From Gordonia humi (GTDB lineage Bacteria; Actinomycetota; Actinomycetes; Mycobacteriales; Mycobacteriaceae): DNA of 64,000 nt. A model generated the notes under the pieces. The model was given only the letters and a program-made list of their open reading frames with translations. It was not told the origin of the DNA and made no database searches. Below are positions 43,489 through 52,403 of this stretch, in pieces; position 1 is the first letter of the stretch; every line of letters begins with the position of its first letter. Location: assembly GCF_014197435.1 (NCBI RefSeq), contig NZ_JACIFP010000001.1, positions 186,001-250,000 of the forward strand, written 5' to 3'. A program made the position numbers and the translations under genes.

Positions 43489-44865
43489 TTGAACACCGGC
43501 CGGTCGCTCGTGCCCTCGCTCATGTACGCCGCGCTGACGACGTCGGTGGTCAGTTCGCTCGGCATGCTCCTGGTGCCCTCGATCGCGTCCGCGCTGAACG
43601 TGTCGGTGAGTGCCGCTCAGTGGATGCTCACGGTGAACCTCCTGGTCGGTGCCGTCGCCACCCCCATCATGGGCCGACTGTCCGACGGCAAGAACGCCAA
43701 GCGCCTGCTGATGATCTCGCTGGCGGTGATCCTCGTCGGGTCGATCGTCGCGGCAGCCGCTCCGACGTTCACCGTGTTCCTGATCGGCCGCGCCCTCCAG
43801 GGCCTGACCTACGGCATCGTGCCGGTGACGATCGTTCTGGCACGACGGCACCTCGGCGCCGGTCGCGCCGATCCGGCGATCTCGTCGCTCTCGGTGACGG
43901 TCGCGACCGGCCTCGGCCTCGGCTATCCGCTGACCGGCATGATGGCCAGTCTGCTCGACTACCGGGTGGCTTTCTGGTTCGCCGCCGCGTTCGTGGTGAC
44001 CGCGCTCGTCGTCGTGTGGCGATGGATCCCGGCCGACGGCGAGCTGGGCACCACGCGCCCCTTCGACACGATCGGTGCGGCTCTCCTCTCCACCGGCCTG
44101 GCCGCACTGCTCATCGCGGTCAGCGAAGGGTCGCACTGGGGGTGGGTCTCACCGGCGACGATCGGCGTCGGGCTGATCGGCGTCGTCGCGCTGATCGTGT
44201 GGGCGACGGTCGAACTCCGTTTCCACGATCCGCTGATCAATCTGCACGTGGTCCGCACGCCCGACGTGCTGCTGGCCAACCTGACCGCGATCAGTCTCGG
44301 CGCGGCGATGTACATGAGCCTGTCGACGATCAGCATCATCGCGCAGGCCCCGAAGGCCAGCGGGTACGGCCTGGAGCTGCCGTTGTTCTGGGCCGGTTTC
44401 GTGATGCTGCCGCTGTCGATCGGCAGCCTGATCGGCAACCGGGTGGTGCGCCGCCTCGTCCAGCGCTTCGGTCCCGCGTCGATGACGGCGATGCTGCCCG
44501 GCGGATCGTCGTTGATGGCGGCGTCGGCGCTGATGATCTGGCTGACCAACGACCGACTGTGGGAGGTCCTGCTCGGGATGGCGCTGTTCGGTCTCGGCAT
44601 GGGGTCGGCCTACGCCGCCATGCCGACACTCATCGCACGCAACGTCGCGATCTCCGAGGTCGGCAGCGCCGTCAGCTTCAACCAGGTCCTGCGCACCGTC
44701 GGCGGCGCCGTCGGCAGTGCGATCGTCGGCTCGGTGCTCGCCGCGAGTCCCGGCGAGCACGGCATCAGCGTCGCCCTCGGCGTCGCCGCGGTGACCGCGA
44801 CCATCGTGTTCGCGGCCCTGTTGATCAACCAGGTCGCCGCCGGACGGACCGCCGAGAAGACGTGA
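43489..44865 (+). CDS. MFS exporter (DHA2-like, 14 helices)
   Basis: 458 residues and about 14 helices. The family motif between helices 2 and 3 is PIMGRLSDGKNAKRLL, and motif C-like TGLGLGYPLTGMMAS follows in helix 5. Substrate unknown; relatives export drugs or cationic compounds by proton antiport. The TTG at 43489 is chosen because GGGGAGGAG lies 5 bp upstream. It follows the OhrR-like gene by 137 bp and could be under its control. Confidence 0.86.
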   Translation: MNTGRSLVPSLMYAALTTSVVSSLGMLLVPSIASALNVSVSAAQWMLTVNLLVGAVATPIMGRLSDGKNAKRLLMISLAVILVGSIVAAAAPTFTVFLIGRALQGLTYGIVPVTIVLARRHLGAGRADPAISSLSVTVATGLGLGYPLTGMMASLLDYRVAFWFAAAFVVTALVVVWRWIPADGELGTTRPFDTIGAALLSTGLAALLIAVSEGSHWGWVSPATIGVGLIGVVALIVWATVELRFHDPLINLHVVRTPDVLLANLTAISLGAAMYMSLSTISIIAQAPKASGYGLELPLFWAGFVMLPLSIGSLIGNRVVRRLVQRFGPASMTAMLPGGSSLMAASALMIWLTNDRLWEVLLGMALFGLGMGSAYAAMPTLIARNVAISEVGSAVSFNQVLRTVGGAVGSAIVGSVLAASPGEHGISVALGVAAVTATIVFAALLINQVAAGRTAEKT

Positions 44866-44912
44866 GCGGTAGCAAGGCGGCGGACGACGCGTGGGCGCTC
44901 AGGCCGTGTCCG

Positions 44913-45755
44913 CTACCCGGTCGCCCGACGTCCGATCACCCGGCGGGCGTTCCTCGCCACCGCCTCGTCGACCAGTCGTCCGCCTGCGTCGACGACAGCC
45001 GCGCCCTCCGCGTCGTCGAAGAGCGCAAGAACACCTTCGGCCTCGGCGACCTCCGCATCGGACGGCGCCAATACGTCACGGACAGTCGTGAGCTGCGCTG
45101 GATGAATGCACGCGCGCCCCTCGAAACCGAGCCGGGCGATGCGTTCGGTGTCCCGCGCGAACGCGTCCACGTCACGGATCTCCGGTGACACCGGCCCGAG
45201 TGGCGGCGCGATCCCGGCGGCGACCGACGCCGCGACCACTCGGGATCGAGCCCACGACAGCTCGGACCCGTCGACGCTCGGACGGACACCGAGATCCGCG
45301 GCGAGATCGACCTCGCCCAACTGAACGAACGCCACCCGCGGCGCACCGCAGATCTCGCGCACGTTCCACAGACCGACGGCGGTCTCGATGAGCGGCGACA
45401 CGCGAATCCGTCCGTCGTCGCCGAATCCGTTCAGGAGTTCGTCGAGGTGACAGACGTCCGCGGCACTCGCACACTTGGGCAGCCAGACACCGTTCGGCGC
45501 TCCCAGGACCACGGCGTCGAGATCCGCGATGAGATCCTCACCGGAGTTCACACGCACCCACACCGGGACGGCGGAGCGGTCACGACCCCTGAGCCACTGT
45601 GCCGCCGCGGTGCGTGCGCCCGACTTCTCCCGGAGCGGGACGGCGTCTTCGAGGTCGATGACGATCGCATCCGCCCCGGCGGTCGCGGCCTTGTCGAACC
45701 GTTCCGGCCGGTTGCCCGGCACGTACAGGACGGTGATCGGGCTCGACGTCGTCAT
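44913..45755 (-). CDS. CitE-type CoA-ester lyase (candidate citramalyl-CoA lyase)
   Basis: 280 residues of the HpcH/HpaI-CitE family: VLYVPGNRPERFDKAATAGA, IVIDLEDAVP, VWVRVNS, VSPLIETAVGLWNVREI (catalytic Glu), FVQLGEVDLAADLG (metal Glu/Asp) and GFEGRACIHPAQL. It cleaves a (methyl)malyl- or citramalyl-CoA type ester. The operon partners match the itaconate pathway, in which Ccl splits citramalyl-CoA to acetyl-CoA and pyruvate. Its start overlaps the acyl-CoA dehydrogenase stop (ATGA). Confidence 0.85.
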   Translation of the reverse strand: MTTSSPITVLYVPGNRPERFDKAATAGADAIVIDLEDAVPLREKSGARTAAAQWLRGRDRSAVPVWVRVNSGEDLIADLDAVVLGAPNGVWLPKCASAADVCHLDELLNGFGDDGRIRVSPLIETAVGLWNVREICGAPRVAFVQLGEVDLAADLGVRPSVDGSELSWARSRVVAASVAAGIAPPLGPVSPEIRDVDAFARDTERIARLGFEGRACIHPAQLTTVRDVLAPSDAEVAEAEGVLALFDDAEGAAVVDAGGRLVDEAVARNARRVIGRRATG

Positions 45756-46915
45756 CCGATGCTCAACGAACCGCCGACGAGAGCCTTCGCGATCACCGTC
45801 CGCATGATGTCGTTCGTGCCCTCGCCGATCGACATGAGCGGAGCGTCTCGGTAGTAGCGCTCGACGTCGAACTCGGTGGAGTATCCGTAGCCGCCGTGGA
45901 CCCGCATCGACTCCAGCGACGCGGTGATGGCCGTCTCGGACGCGAAGTACTTGGCCATGCCCGCCTCGCCGTCGATGCGTTCTCCCGAATCCGCCTTGGC
46001 CGCCGCCCAGTACGTCATCAGCCGGGCGGCCTGGGTCTGCGTCGCGATGTCGGCGAGTTTGAGCTGGATCGCCTGGAAGTCGGCGATCGGGCGCCCGAAC
46101 GCCTCACGCTCCTTCGCGTACTTCAAAGCGGCGTCGTACGACGCCTGCGCGATGCCGACACTGCGTCCGGCGATGTTCAACCGGCCGATCTCCAGCCCGG
46201 AGAGCGCCTGCTGCATGCCGCGGCCCTCGACCCCTCCGAGCAGCGCCGACCGCGGAACCCGCACGTCGTCGAAGAAGAGCTCGCACGATTCGGTGCCCTT
46301 GTAGCCGAGCTTGCCGAGGTCACGCGAGACCTCGAAACCGTCACTCGCGGTGTCGATCAGGAGCAGGCTCATCCCGTGGTGCGCCGGTGACGTCGTCGGG
46401 TCCGTCTTCACCAGGACCGGCAGGACGTCGGCGTGGCGGGCGTTGGTGATCCAGGTCTTGGTGCCCCGGACGATGTAGTCGTCGCCGTCCCTCGTGGCGG
46501 TGGTCCGGATGCCCTGCAGGTCGGTGCCCGCGCCCGGCTCGGTCAAGCCGATGCCGGTACGGCACTCACCGGTCGCCAGTCGCGGGAGCCACTGCTCCTT
46601 CTGTTCGTCGGTGCCGTGGTGGGCGATGATCCAGCACGACAGATTGTGACTGCCCAGGATCCCCGCGATGCCCATCCACCCGCGCGCGATCTCCTCGAAG
46701 ACCAGGGTGAACGACACCTTGTCGAGGTCGAGGCCGCCGTACTCCTCCGGAGTCGTGATTCCGAACAGGCCCATCTCGCGCATCGCCGCGACGATCTCCG
46801 TCGGATAGCGACCCGAGTGCTCCCACTCGTTGGCGACCGGACGGATCTCGCGGTCGACGAGGGACCGCAGAGCGTCGCGGAAGGCGAGTTGTTCGTCGGA
46901 GAAGGTGAAGTCCAT
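45752..46915 (-). CDS. Acyl-CoA dehydrogenase
   Basis: 387 residues, a full-length FAD acyl-CoA dehydrogenase. FAD and substrate blocks: CRTGIGLTEPGAGTDLQGIR, TKTWITNARHADV, FFDDVRVPRSALLGG. The C-terminus has MRVHGGYGYSTEFDVERYYRD and GEGTNDIMRTVIAKAL, whose Glu is the expected catalytic base. An equivalent gene sits in the Pseudomonas itaconate cluster, where its role is unclear. It is 38 bp from the MmgE/PrpD gene and overlaps the lyase gene. Confidence 0.92.
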   Translation of the reverse strand: MDFTFSDEQLAFRDALRSLVDREIRPVANEWEHSGRYPTEIVAAMREMGLFGITTPEEYGGLDLDKVSFTLVFEEIARGWMGIAGILGSHNLSCWIIAHHGTDEQKEQWLPRLATGECRTGIGLTEPGAGTDLQGIRTTATRDGDDYIVRGTKTWITNARHADVLPVLVKTDPTTSPAHHGMSLLLIDTASDGFEVSRDLGKLGYKGTESCELFFDDVRVPRSALLGGVEGRGMQQALSGLEIGRLNIAGRSVGIAQASYDAALKYAKEREAFGRPIADFQAIQLKLADIATQTQAARLMTYWAAAKADSGERIDGEAGMAKYFASETAITASLESMRVHGGYGYSTEFDVERYYRDAPLMSIGEGTNDIMRTVIAKALVGGSLSIG

Positions 46916-46953
46916 GAGTGCTCCCAGCAGTGTGTGTGATCGTGAAGGGCGGA

Positions 46954-48318
46954 TCAGCCGTTGACGAGGTCGGCGGCGGCCGACAGGATCGCCGACACCG
47001 ACTCGGCTGCCGCGAGATGCATGACGGCTTCCGCCAGCGCGGTGGTCTCGACGCTCGTCCCGCAGTTGCCCGCGAACTTGACGAGGACGTCGTCGGTCGA
47101 CATCGGTCGTCCGCGCGAACCTCGGCTGGCGTCGACGACGCCGTCATGGGTCGAGCCGTCCGCCAGTGTCACCCGGACGGTCGCACCGACGTCGGCCGCG
47201 GGGCGATCGTCGTCGACGGTGAACACGTGAACCGACGCCGCCGTGGCGGCGACCTCCGGTCGCGCGATCGACTCGGGCGTATAGGTCGCCACCGTCACCC
47301 CGCCGTCGTGCAGGGCGGCAGCGACACTCCACGGCAGGTCGAACTTGGCGTCGTAAGTCGTACGCGGCGGGCGTCTCCCGGTCTCCGGTCCCGCGACGAT
47401 CCCCAGACTGTCCGGGTGGATTCCGACGGACACATCGGTGATCTCGCCGCCGGCGCCGCCACCGACCAGGGCACGAACGGTCGCATCGAGCGCCGAATGC
47501 ATGAGCTGGCAACTGGGATAGGGCTTGATGCCGATCGACTCGGTCTCCCACCGCGTGCCCAGATCGCCGACGACGGTCGGCAGATCGGGGTCGCGATCGG
47601 CGAACGCGCGGTAGACGCCGCGGGGGCCTTCCAGTGCGGACACCGGACCGTCGGCTCCCTCGACCGCCAGACGCGCGGCGATCACACCGTTCAACGACGC
47701 GCTGCCCGGATGGATGACCTTCGTGTCCGACCCCGTCTCCAGGAACTCCAGGATTCCCGCGGACGACGATGCGGCGATTCCGATCGCGTCGGCGATGGTG
47801 GACGAGTCCGCGCCGTACAGTTTCGCCGCGGTCACCGCGGCGGCCAGCGGGCCGATCACCCCCGTCGCATGCAGTCCTCGACCGTGGAATCCGTGCGGCG
47901 TGCCCGCACCGAGTCGACAGGCCGTCTCGAGTCCGGCGACGATCGCGACGAGCGTCGCCGCGCCGTCCGCCCCGGTCTCCTGCGCGACGGCGAACGCCGC
48001 GGGGATCACGACCGCCGTCGGGTGAACGAGTGCCAGCGCGTGTGTGTCGTCGAAGTCCAACGCGTGGACGAGAACACCGTTCGCGAACGCCGCCGCAGCG
48101 GCGCCGATCCGGTCCACGTCGCCGATCGGCTGCGCCTGCGGCGGCCCGCCCAGTCCTCGCGCCACGGTCAGACCCGGCGTGCCGTGCCCGAGCCTGCGCG
48201 CGGCGACGGCGTTTCCCACGCCGTCCAGCACATGGTCGAGCGCTGCGGTGCGGACCCGTTCGGGGATGTCGGCGAGCGCCAGATCCGCGGCCCAGGCGGC
48301 CAGATCGGACGCGATCAC
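46954..48318 (-). CDS. MmgE/PrpD family protein
   Basis: 454 residues. The family start (AAWAADLALADIPERVRTAA, LDHVLDGVGNAVAARRLG), FANGVLVHALDFDDTHALAL, HPTAVVIPAAFAVAQ and KPYPSCQLMHSALDATVRAL are all present. Family members are 2-methylcitrate dehydratase and cis-aconitate decarboxylase (itaconate forming). With itaconate-type partners it may handle itaconate or a relative; this is uncertain. GTG 48318 overlaps the CoA-transferase stop. Confidence 0.88.
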   Translation of the reverse strand: MIASDLAAWAADLALADIPERVRTAALDHVLDGVGNAVAARRLGHGTPGLTVARGLGGPPQAQPIGDVDRIGAAAAAFANGVLVHALDFDDTHALALVHPTAVVIPAAFAVAQETGADGAATLVAIVAGLETACRLGAGTPHGFHGRGLHATGVIGPLAAAVTAAKLYGADSSTIADAIGIAASSSAGILEFLETGSDTKVIHPGSASLNGVIAARLAVEGADGPVSALEGPRGVYRAFADRDPDLPTVVGDLGTRWETESIGIKPYPSCQLMHSALDATVRALVGGGAGGEITDVSVGIHPDSLGIVAGPETGRRPPRTTYDAKFDLPWSVAAALHDGGVTVATYTPESIARPEVAATAASVHVFTVDDDRPAADVGATVRVTLADGSTHDGVVDASRGSRGRPMSTDDVLVKFAGNCGTSVETTALAEAVMHLAAAESVSAILSAAADLVNG

Positions 48319-49529
48319 CGCACGCTCCCGGGCATCGGATCACCGAAGGCGCCGTCGTCGACGAGGTCCTGTATCCGCTGCGGGCTGTACCCCAGGCGTT
48401 CGACGACCTCGTCGAAGTTCTCGTTCCGGCGCGGCGCGCGCCGATACACCGGCTGCTCCTCGCCGAACCGGACCGGCGACACCACCTGCGACACCTGCCC
48501 CCAGTGCTCGTGCTCCGTGGTGGCGATGAGACCGCGCGCCAGCGTGTGCTCCTCGGTGAGCGCCTGCTCGACGCTGTTGATCGGTCCGGTCGGGACACCG
48601 GCCGCCCGCAGATCGTCCACCCATTCGACGGCGGTGCGCTGCGCGAACCGCTCCTCGAGCACGGGGAGGAGATCGTCGCGATGCTCACCGCGCGCGGTGA
48701 AGTCGGCGAACCGCGGATCGTCGAGCAGGTCGGCCAAGCCCATCGTCTCCACGAGGCGGACCCAGAACTTCTCTTTCGCGCATCCGACGATGAACCAGTC
48801 GTCCGACGCGCGGAAGGCCTGGAACGGTACGAGCGAGGGATGCGCCGAGTTCTTGGTCCGGCTCGGCTCGTATCCGGCGTTGAGGTGCCAGGCGGCCGGG
48901 TACGTCAGCATCCCGATCGCGGTGTCGTACAACGACACGTCGCAGTCGCCGCCGACACCGTCGCGGCGCGCGGCGTGCAGACCCGCCATCAAGCTCAGCG
49001 CCGCGACGTAGCCACCGGTGAAGTCGACCAACGACAGTCCCGACTTGGTGGGAGGACCGTCCGGATCGCCGGTCAGGCTCATCCAGCCGGCGAGCCCCTG
49101 CAGGATGTAGTCGTATCCCGGTTCCTTCGCCCGCGGTCCGGTCATCCCGAACCCGGTGAGGCTGCAGCAGACGATTCTCGGGTTCAGATGCTTCAGATCG
49201 TCGTAGGTGATCCCGATCTTCGCCGGGACGTCGCCGCGCAGGTTCGAGTAGACCGCGTCGGCATCGCGCACCAGGTCCTCGAACACCGCTCGTCCGCCGG
49301 CCGTCGACAGGTCCAGCGACAGGCTCGACTTGTTCCTGTTGAACGTCTCATAGAACAGCGAGTCCTCGCCGTCTCGGTACGGCGGCACATACCGTCCGAC
49401 GTCGCCGCCGGACGAGGGCTCCTCGATCTTGAGGACGTCCGCGCCCAGATCGGCGAGGTGCACCGAGCCGAACGGCCCCGCCCCGTACTGCTCCAGGGAG
49501 ATGATCCGCACATCTTCGAGAGGACGCAT
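48315..49529 (-). CDS. CoA-transferase family III (candidate itaconate/mesaconate CoA-transferase)
   Basis: 404 residues with standard CaiB order: DVRIISLEQYGAGPFGSVHL, GADVLKIEEPSSGGDVGRYV, FYETFNRNKSSLSLDL, VCCSLTGFGMTGPRAKEPGY with GYDYILQGLAG, whose Asp is the expected catalytic residue, and VDFTGGYVAALSLMAGL. Mesaconyl-CoA transferase and succinyl-CoA:itaconate CoA-transferase belong here. ATG 49529 shares its first base with the MaoC stop. Cytosolic. Confidence 0.88.
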   Translation of the reverse strand: MRPLEDVRIISLEQYGAGPFGSVHLADLGADVLKIEEPSSGGDVGRYVPPYRDGEDSLFYETFNRNKSSLSLDLSTAGGRAVFEDLVRDADAVYSNLRGDVPAKIGITYDDLKHLNPRIVCCSLTGFGMTGPRAKEPGYDYILQGLAGWMSLTGDPDGPPTKSGLSLVDFTGGYVAALSLMAGLHAARRDGVGGDCDVSLYDTAIGMLTYPAAWHLNAGYEPSRTKNSAHPSLVPFQAFRASDDWFIVGCAKEKFWVRLVETMGLADLLDDPRFADFTARGEHRDDLLPVLEERFAQRTAVEWVDDLRAAGVPTGPINSVEQALTEEHTLARGLIATTEHEHWGQVSQVVSPVRFGEEQPVYRRAPRRNENFDEVVERLGYSPQRIQDLVDDGAFGDPMPGSVR

Positions 49530-50077
49530 CAGGCGACTCCTCCCCCGACGGCCAGCTCCGCCAGCGGATCGCCCTTCACCTGCGGAAAGTAGTTCTGTCC
49601 GATCCCGCTGTCTCGTGTGGCGACCATGACCGAGCGCTTCCATTGCACGACGACGTCGCCGTGCTGGTTGACGCCCCGCGTGATCATCGAGACTATCCCG
49701 GCGTACGGCCGCGAGTTGGACTTCCGCAGCGCGGTGCAGACACTCTCGGCGTAGATGGTGTCTCCCACATACAGCGGATGCGTGAGCGCGACGTCGGTGA
49801 ACTCGAGGTTGGCGACGGCGTTCTGGCTCATGTCGAGCACCGAGAGGCCGAGTACCATCGCGACGGTGAGTCCCGAGTTGACGAGAATCTTCCCCTCGGT
49901 GATCGGGTTCTGTTGCGCCAGGTGGGAATTGAAGTGATTCTGATTCGTGTTCAGAGTCAGATTCGTGATCCACGTGTTGTCGGTCTCGGTGATCGTGCGC
50001 CCGAGCGGATGCTGATAGACGTCGCCCACGGCGTAGTCCTCGAAGAATCGTCCCAGAGTTGCGGGATGAGTGGTCAC
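49529..50077 (-). CDS. MaoC-family hydratase (candidate itaconyl-/mesaconyl-CoA hydratase)
   Basis: 182 residues, single hot-dog domain. FFEDYAVGDVYQHPLGRTIT, then ETDNTWITNLTLNTNQNHFN with the hydratase Asp/His positions, and LVNSGLTVAMVLGLSV. This variant resembles mesaconyl-CoA hydratase and itaconyl-CoA hydratase rather than ordinary enoyl-CoA hydratases. GTG 50077 follows AAGGAG by 6 bp. It is the first gene of the five-gene operon. Confidence 0.85.
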   Translation of the reverse strand: MTTHPATLGRFFEDYAVGDVYQHPLGRTITETDNTWITNLTLNTNQNHFNSHLAQQNPITEGKILVNSGLTVAMVLGLSVLDMSQNAVANLEFTDVALTHPLYVGDTIYAESVCTALRKSNSRPYAGIVSMITRGVNQHGDVVVQWKRSVMVATRDSGIGQNYFPQVKGDPLAELAVGGGVA

Positions 50078-50151
50078 GACGGGCTCCTTGGGTCGGGTAC
50101 AGGCACGGTACAGGCGGCCCACGGCGGCCGCTGGAGATGCACATCACTGTA

Positions 50152-50238
50152 AACATATGATCTTTGGTTGGCAACATCTCCTCAGATTCCCATGAATCCA
50201 GGATTGTTTTCCATGGGGCTAGCGAAAACATCTGATGT
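50152..50238. promoter_or_regulatory. Paired boxes between the itaconate-like and hydantoinase operons
   Basis: AACATATGATCT (50152-50163) and AACATCTGATGT (50227-50238) are similar at 10 of 12 positions; the second contains the palindrome ACATC-T-GATGT. The 248-bp gap is clearly AT-richer than its surroundings. The GntR regulator at 55439 is a candidate binder. Confidence 0.5.
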
Positions 50239-50325
50239 ATTGCATGATGTTGAGGACGCTCACATGACCCAGATCACGTCGATGGCGCGACGGGCAGACG
50301 AAGTAGGAAAGCGAGTTACTCTTCG

Positions 50326-52401
50326 ATGAAAAGACTTGGCGTAGACGTCGGCGGAACCTTCACCGACCTCATCCTGTGGGACGACGACGGCTCGGTGACC
50401 GTTCACAAGACGCCGTCGACGAACCACGATCCGTCGATCGGGTCGATGGACGGCATCGCGGTCCTGGCCGACCGCGCGGGCGTCGCTCCCGCCGACATCG
50501 ACATGTTCTTCCACGGCACGACCGTCGCCACGAACATCGTGCTCGAGCACAACGGCAGCGACGTCGGCATGATCACCACCCACGGATTCCGCGATCTACT
50601 CCACATCGCTCGCAAGAAGCGCCCGCTGAACTACTCGAACTACCAGGATCTGCCCTGGCAGAAGTGGCAGCTCGTGCCGCGTCGCAACCGCCGCACCGTC
50701 GCCGAACGGATCGACGCGGCCGGCGAGGTCCTGACGCCCCTGGACGAGGGCGACGTCCGCCGCGAGGTCCGCCTGCTCAAGGAGCGCGGAGTCGAGGCCA
50801 TCGCCGTCGCCTTCCTGCACGCGTACCGCAACCCCACGCACGAACAGCGCGTCCGCGAGATCATCGAAGAAGAGTTCCCCGGCGTGTTCGTGTCCCTGTC
50901 GAGCGACGTCGCCCCGCAGTACCGCGAGTACGAACGATTCTCGACGACGGCGCTCAACGCCTTCGTCGGCCCGAAGACCTCCAACTACATCGATCGTCTC
51001 GCGGGCAAGGCCAAACAGGCCCAGATCGGCGAGGACGTTCACCTGATGACCTCGGCCGGCGGCCTGGTGACCTCCCGCAGCGCCAGCCACACGCCCGTGT
51101 CATTGCTGACCAGCGGCGTCATCGCCGGCCTGCTCGGCGGCTGCGCGATCGGCAAGGCCTCCGGCTACCCGAGCGTCATCACCCTCGACGTGGGCGGCAC
51201 GTCCGCCGACATCGGCGTGGCGCCCGACGGCAGGCTCCGCATGAAGCATCTCCTCGACACCCGGATCGGCGACTACCACGCCATGGTCCCCATGGCCGAG
51301 GTCGACACCATCGGCGCGGGCGGCGGCTCGATCGCGACGATCGACAGCGGCGGCATGTTCCGCGTCGGACCACGCAGCGCCGGAGCCGTACCGGGACCCG
51401 CCTGCTACGACAACGGCGGCACCGAGCCGACGTCGACCGACGCGATGGTCGTCATGGGCTGGCTCGACGCCGACAGCTTCCTGTCCGGCAGCATGGAGGT
51501 CAAGCCGGAACTCGCGAACGAAGTGGTACAGCAGATCGCCGACCGACTCGGGTCGGACGTCGAGCACGCCGCGATGGGAATCTTCTCGATCCTCGCGCAC
51601 TCGATGACCGAGGCGATCAGCCTGCACTCGGTCCGTAAAGGGTACGACCCACGCGAGTTCTCCCTGGTCGCCGAGGGTGGCGCCGGCCCCCTGTTCGCCT
51701 GGCAGATCGCCGAGCAACTCGGTGTTCCGCGCGTCATCATCCCCGCGCACCCCGGCATCACATCGGCGCTCGGCCTGCTGACGACGGACATCCGCTACGA
51801 GGTCCCGACCACTGTGTGGACCTCGTCCGCCGAGCCGAACCTCGAACTCGTCGCGGCCCAGATGGATCGGCTGTCGAGCGAGGCGACGTCGCAGCTGGAG
51901 GCCGACGGCATCGACGCCTCTCGGATCTCGCTCGAACGCAGCGTCGACTGCCGCTATGTCGGCCAGGGCTACGAGCTCCGCGTGCCCGCGCCCGACGGCG
52001 ACATCACGCCGGAATGGATCGAACAGGTCGCGGCGGCCTTCCACGAGGCGCACGGTCGGACCTACTCGCAGCGATTCGACGACAAGCCGGTCCAGCTGGT
52101 CAACATCCGCGTGACGGGGGTCGGCGCCGTCGACTACATCCGCATCGCGCCGATCGAGTCCGGTGGCGCCGATGCTTCGGCGGCCCTGACCTCCACGACC
52201 AAGGCGCTGTTCTGGAAGGACGAGACCGCCGACCCGGAGTGGGTCGACACCCCCGTCTACGACCGCGCACTGCTCAAGGCGGGCAACGCCTTCGCCGGTC
52301 CGGCGATCGTCCGCCAGTTCGACTCCACCACCATCGTCGGCGTCGGACAGACCGCCACGGTCGACCACGTCGGCCACATCATCATCGAGAGGAACTCCTG
52401 A
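50326..52401 (+). CDS. Hydantoinase/oxoprolinase subunit A
   Basis: 691 residues with the ATP-binding actin-like fold of HyuA: KRLGVDVGGTFTDLILWDDD, FFHGTTVATNIVLEHNGSDV, ALNAFVGPKTSNYIDRL, ITLDVGGTSADIGV and EGGAGPLFAWQIAEQLGVPR. These enzymes open cyclic imides or amides with ATP, with HyuB as partner. Substrate unknown; no acetone-carboxylase gamma subunit is present. It leads the operon HyuA-HyuB-amidase. Confidence 0.9.
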   Translation: MKRLGVDVGGTFTDLILWDDDGSVTVHKTPSTNHDPSIGSMDGIAVLADRAGVAPADIDMFFHGTTVATNIVLEHNGSDVGMITTHGFRDLLHIARKKRPLNYSNYQDLPWQKWQLVPRRNRRTVAERIDAAGEVLTPLDEGDVRREVRLLKERGVEAIAVAFLHAYRNPTHEQRVREIIEEEFPGVFVSLSSDVAPQYREYERFSTTALNAFVGPKTSNYIDRLAGKAKQAQIGEDVHLMTSAGGLVTSRSASHTPVSLLTSGVIAGLLGGCAIGKASGYPSVITLDVGGTSADIGVAPDGRLRMKHLLDTRIGDYHAMVPMAEVDTIGAGGGSIATIDSGGMFRVGPRSAGAVPGPACYDNGGTEPTSTDAMVVMGWLDADSFLSGSMEVKPELANEVVQQIADRLGSDVEHAAMGIFSILAHSMTEAISLHSVRKGYDPREFSLVAEGGAGPLFAWQIAEQLGVPRVIIPAHPGITSALGLLTTDIRYEVPTTVWTSSAEPNLELVAAQMDRLSSEATSQLEADGIDASRISLERSVDCRYVGQGYELRVPAPDGDITPEWIEQVAAAFHEAHGRTYSQRFDDKPVQLVNIRVTGVGAVDYIRIAPIESGGADASAALTSTTKALFWKDETADPEWVDTPVYDRALLKAGNAFAGPAIVRQFDSTTIVGVGQTATVDHVGHIIIERNS

Positions 52402-52403
52402 TC

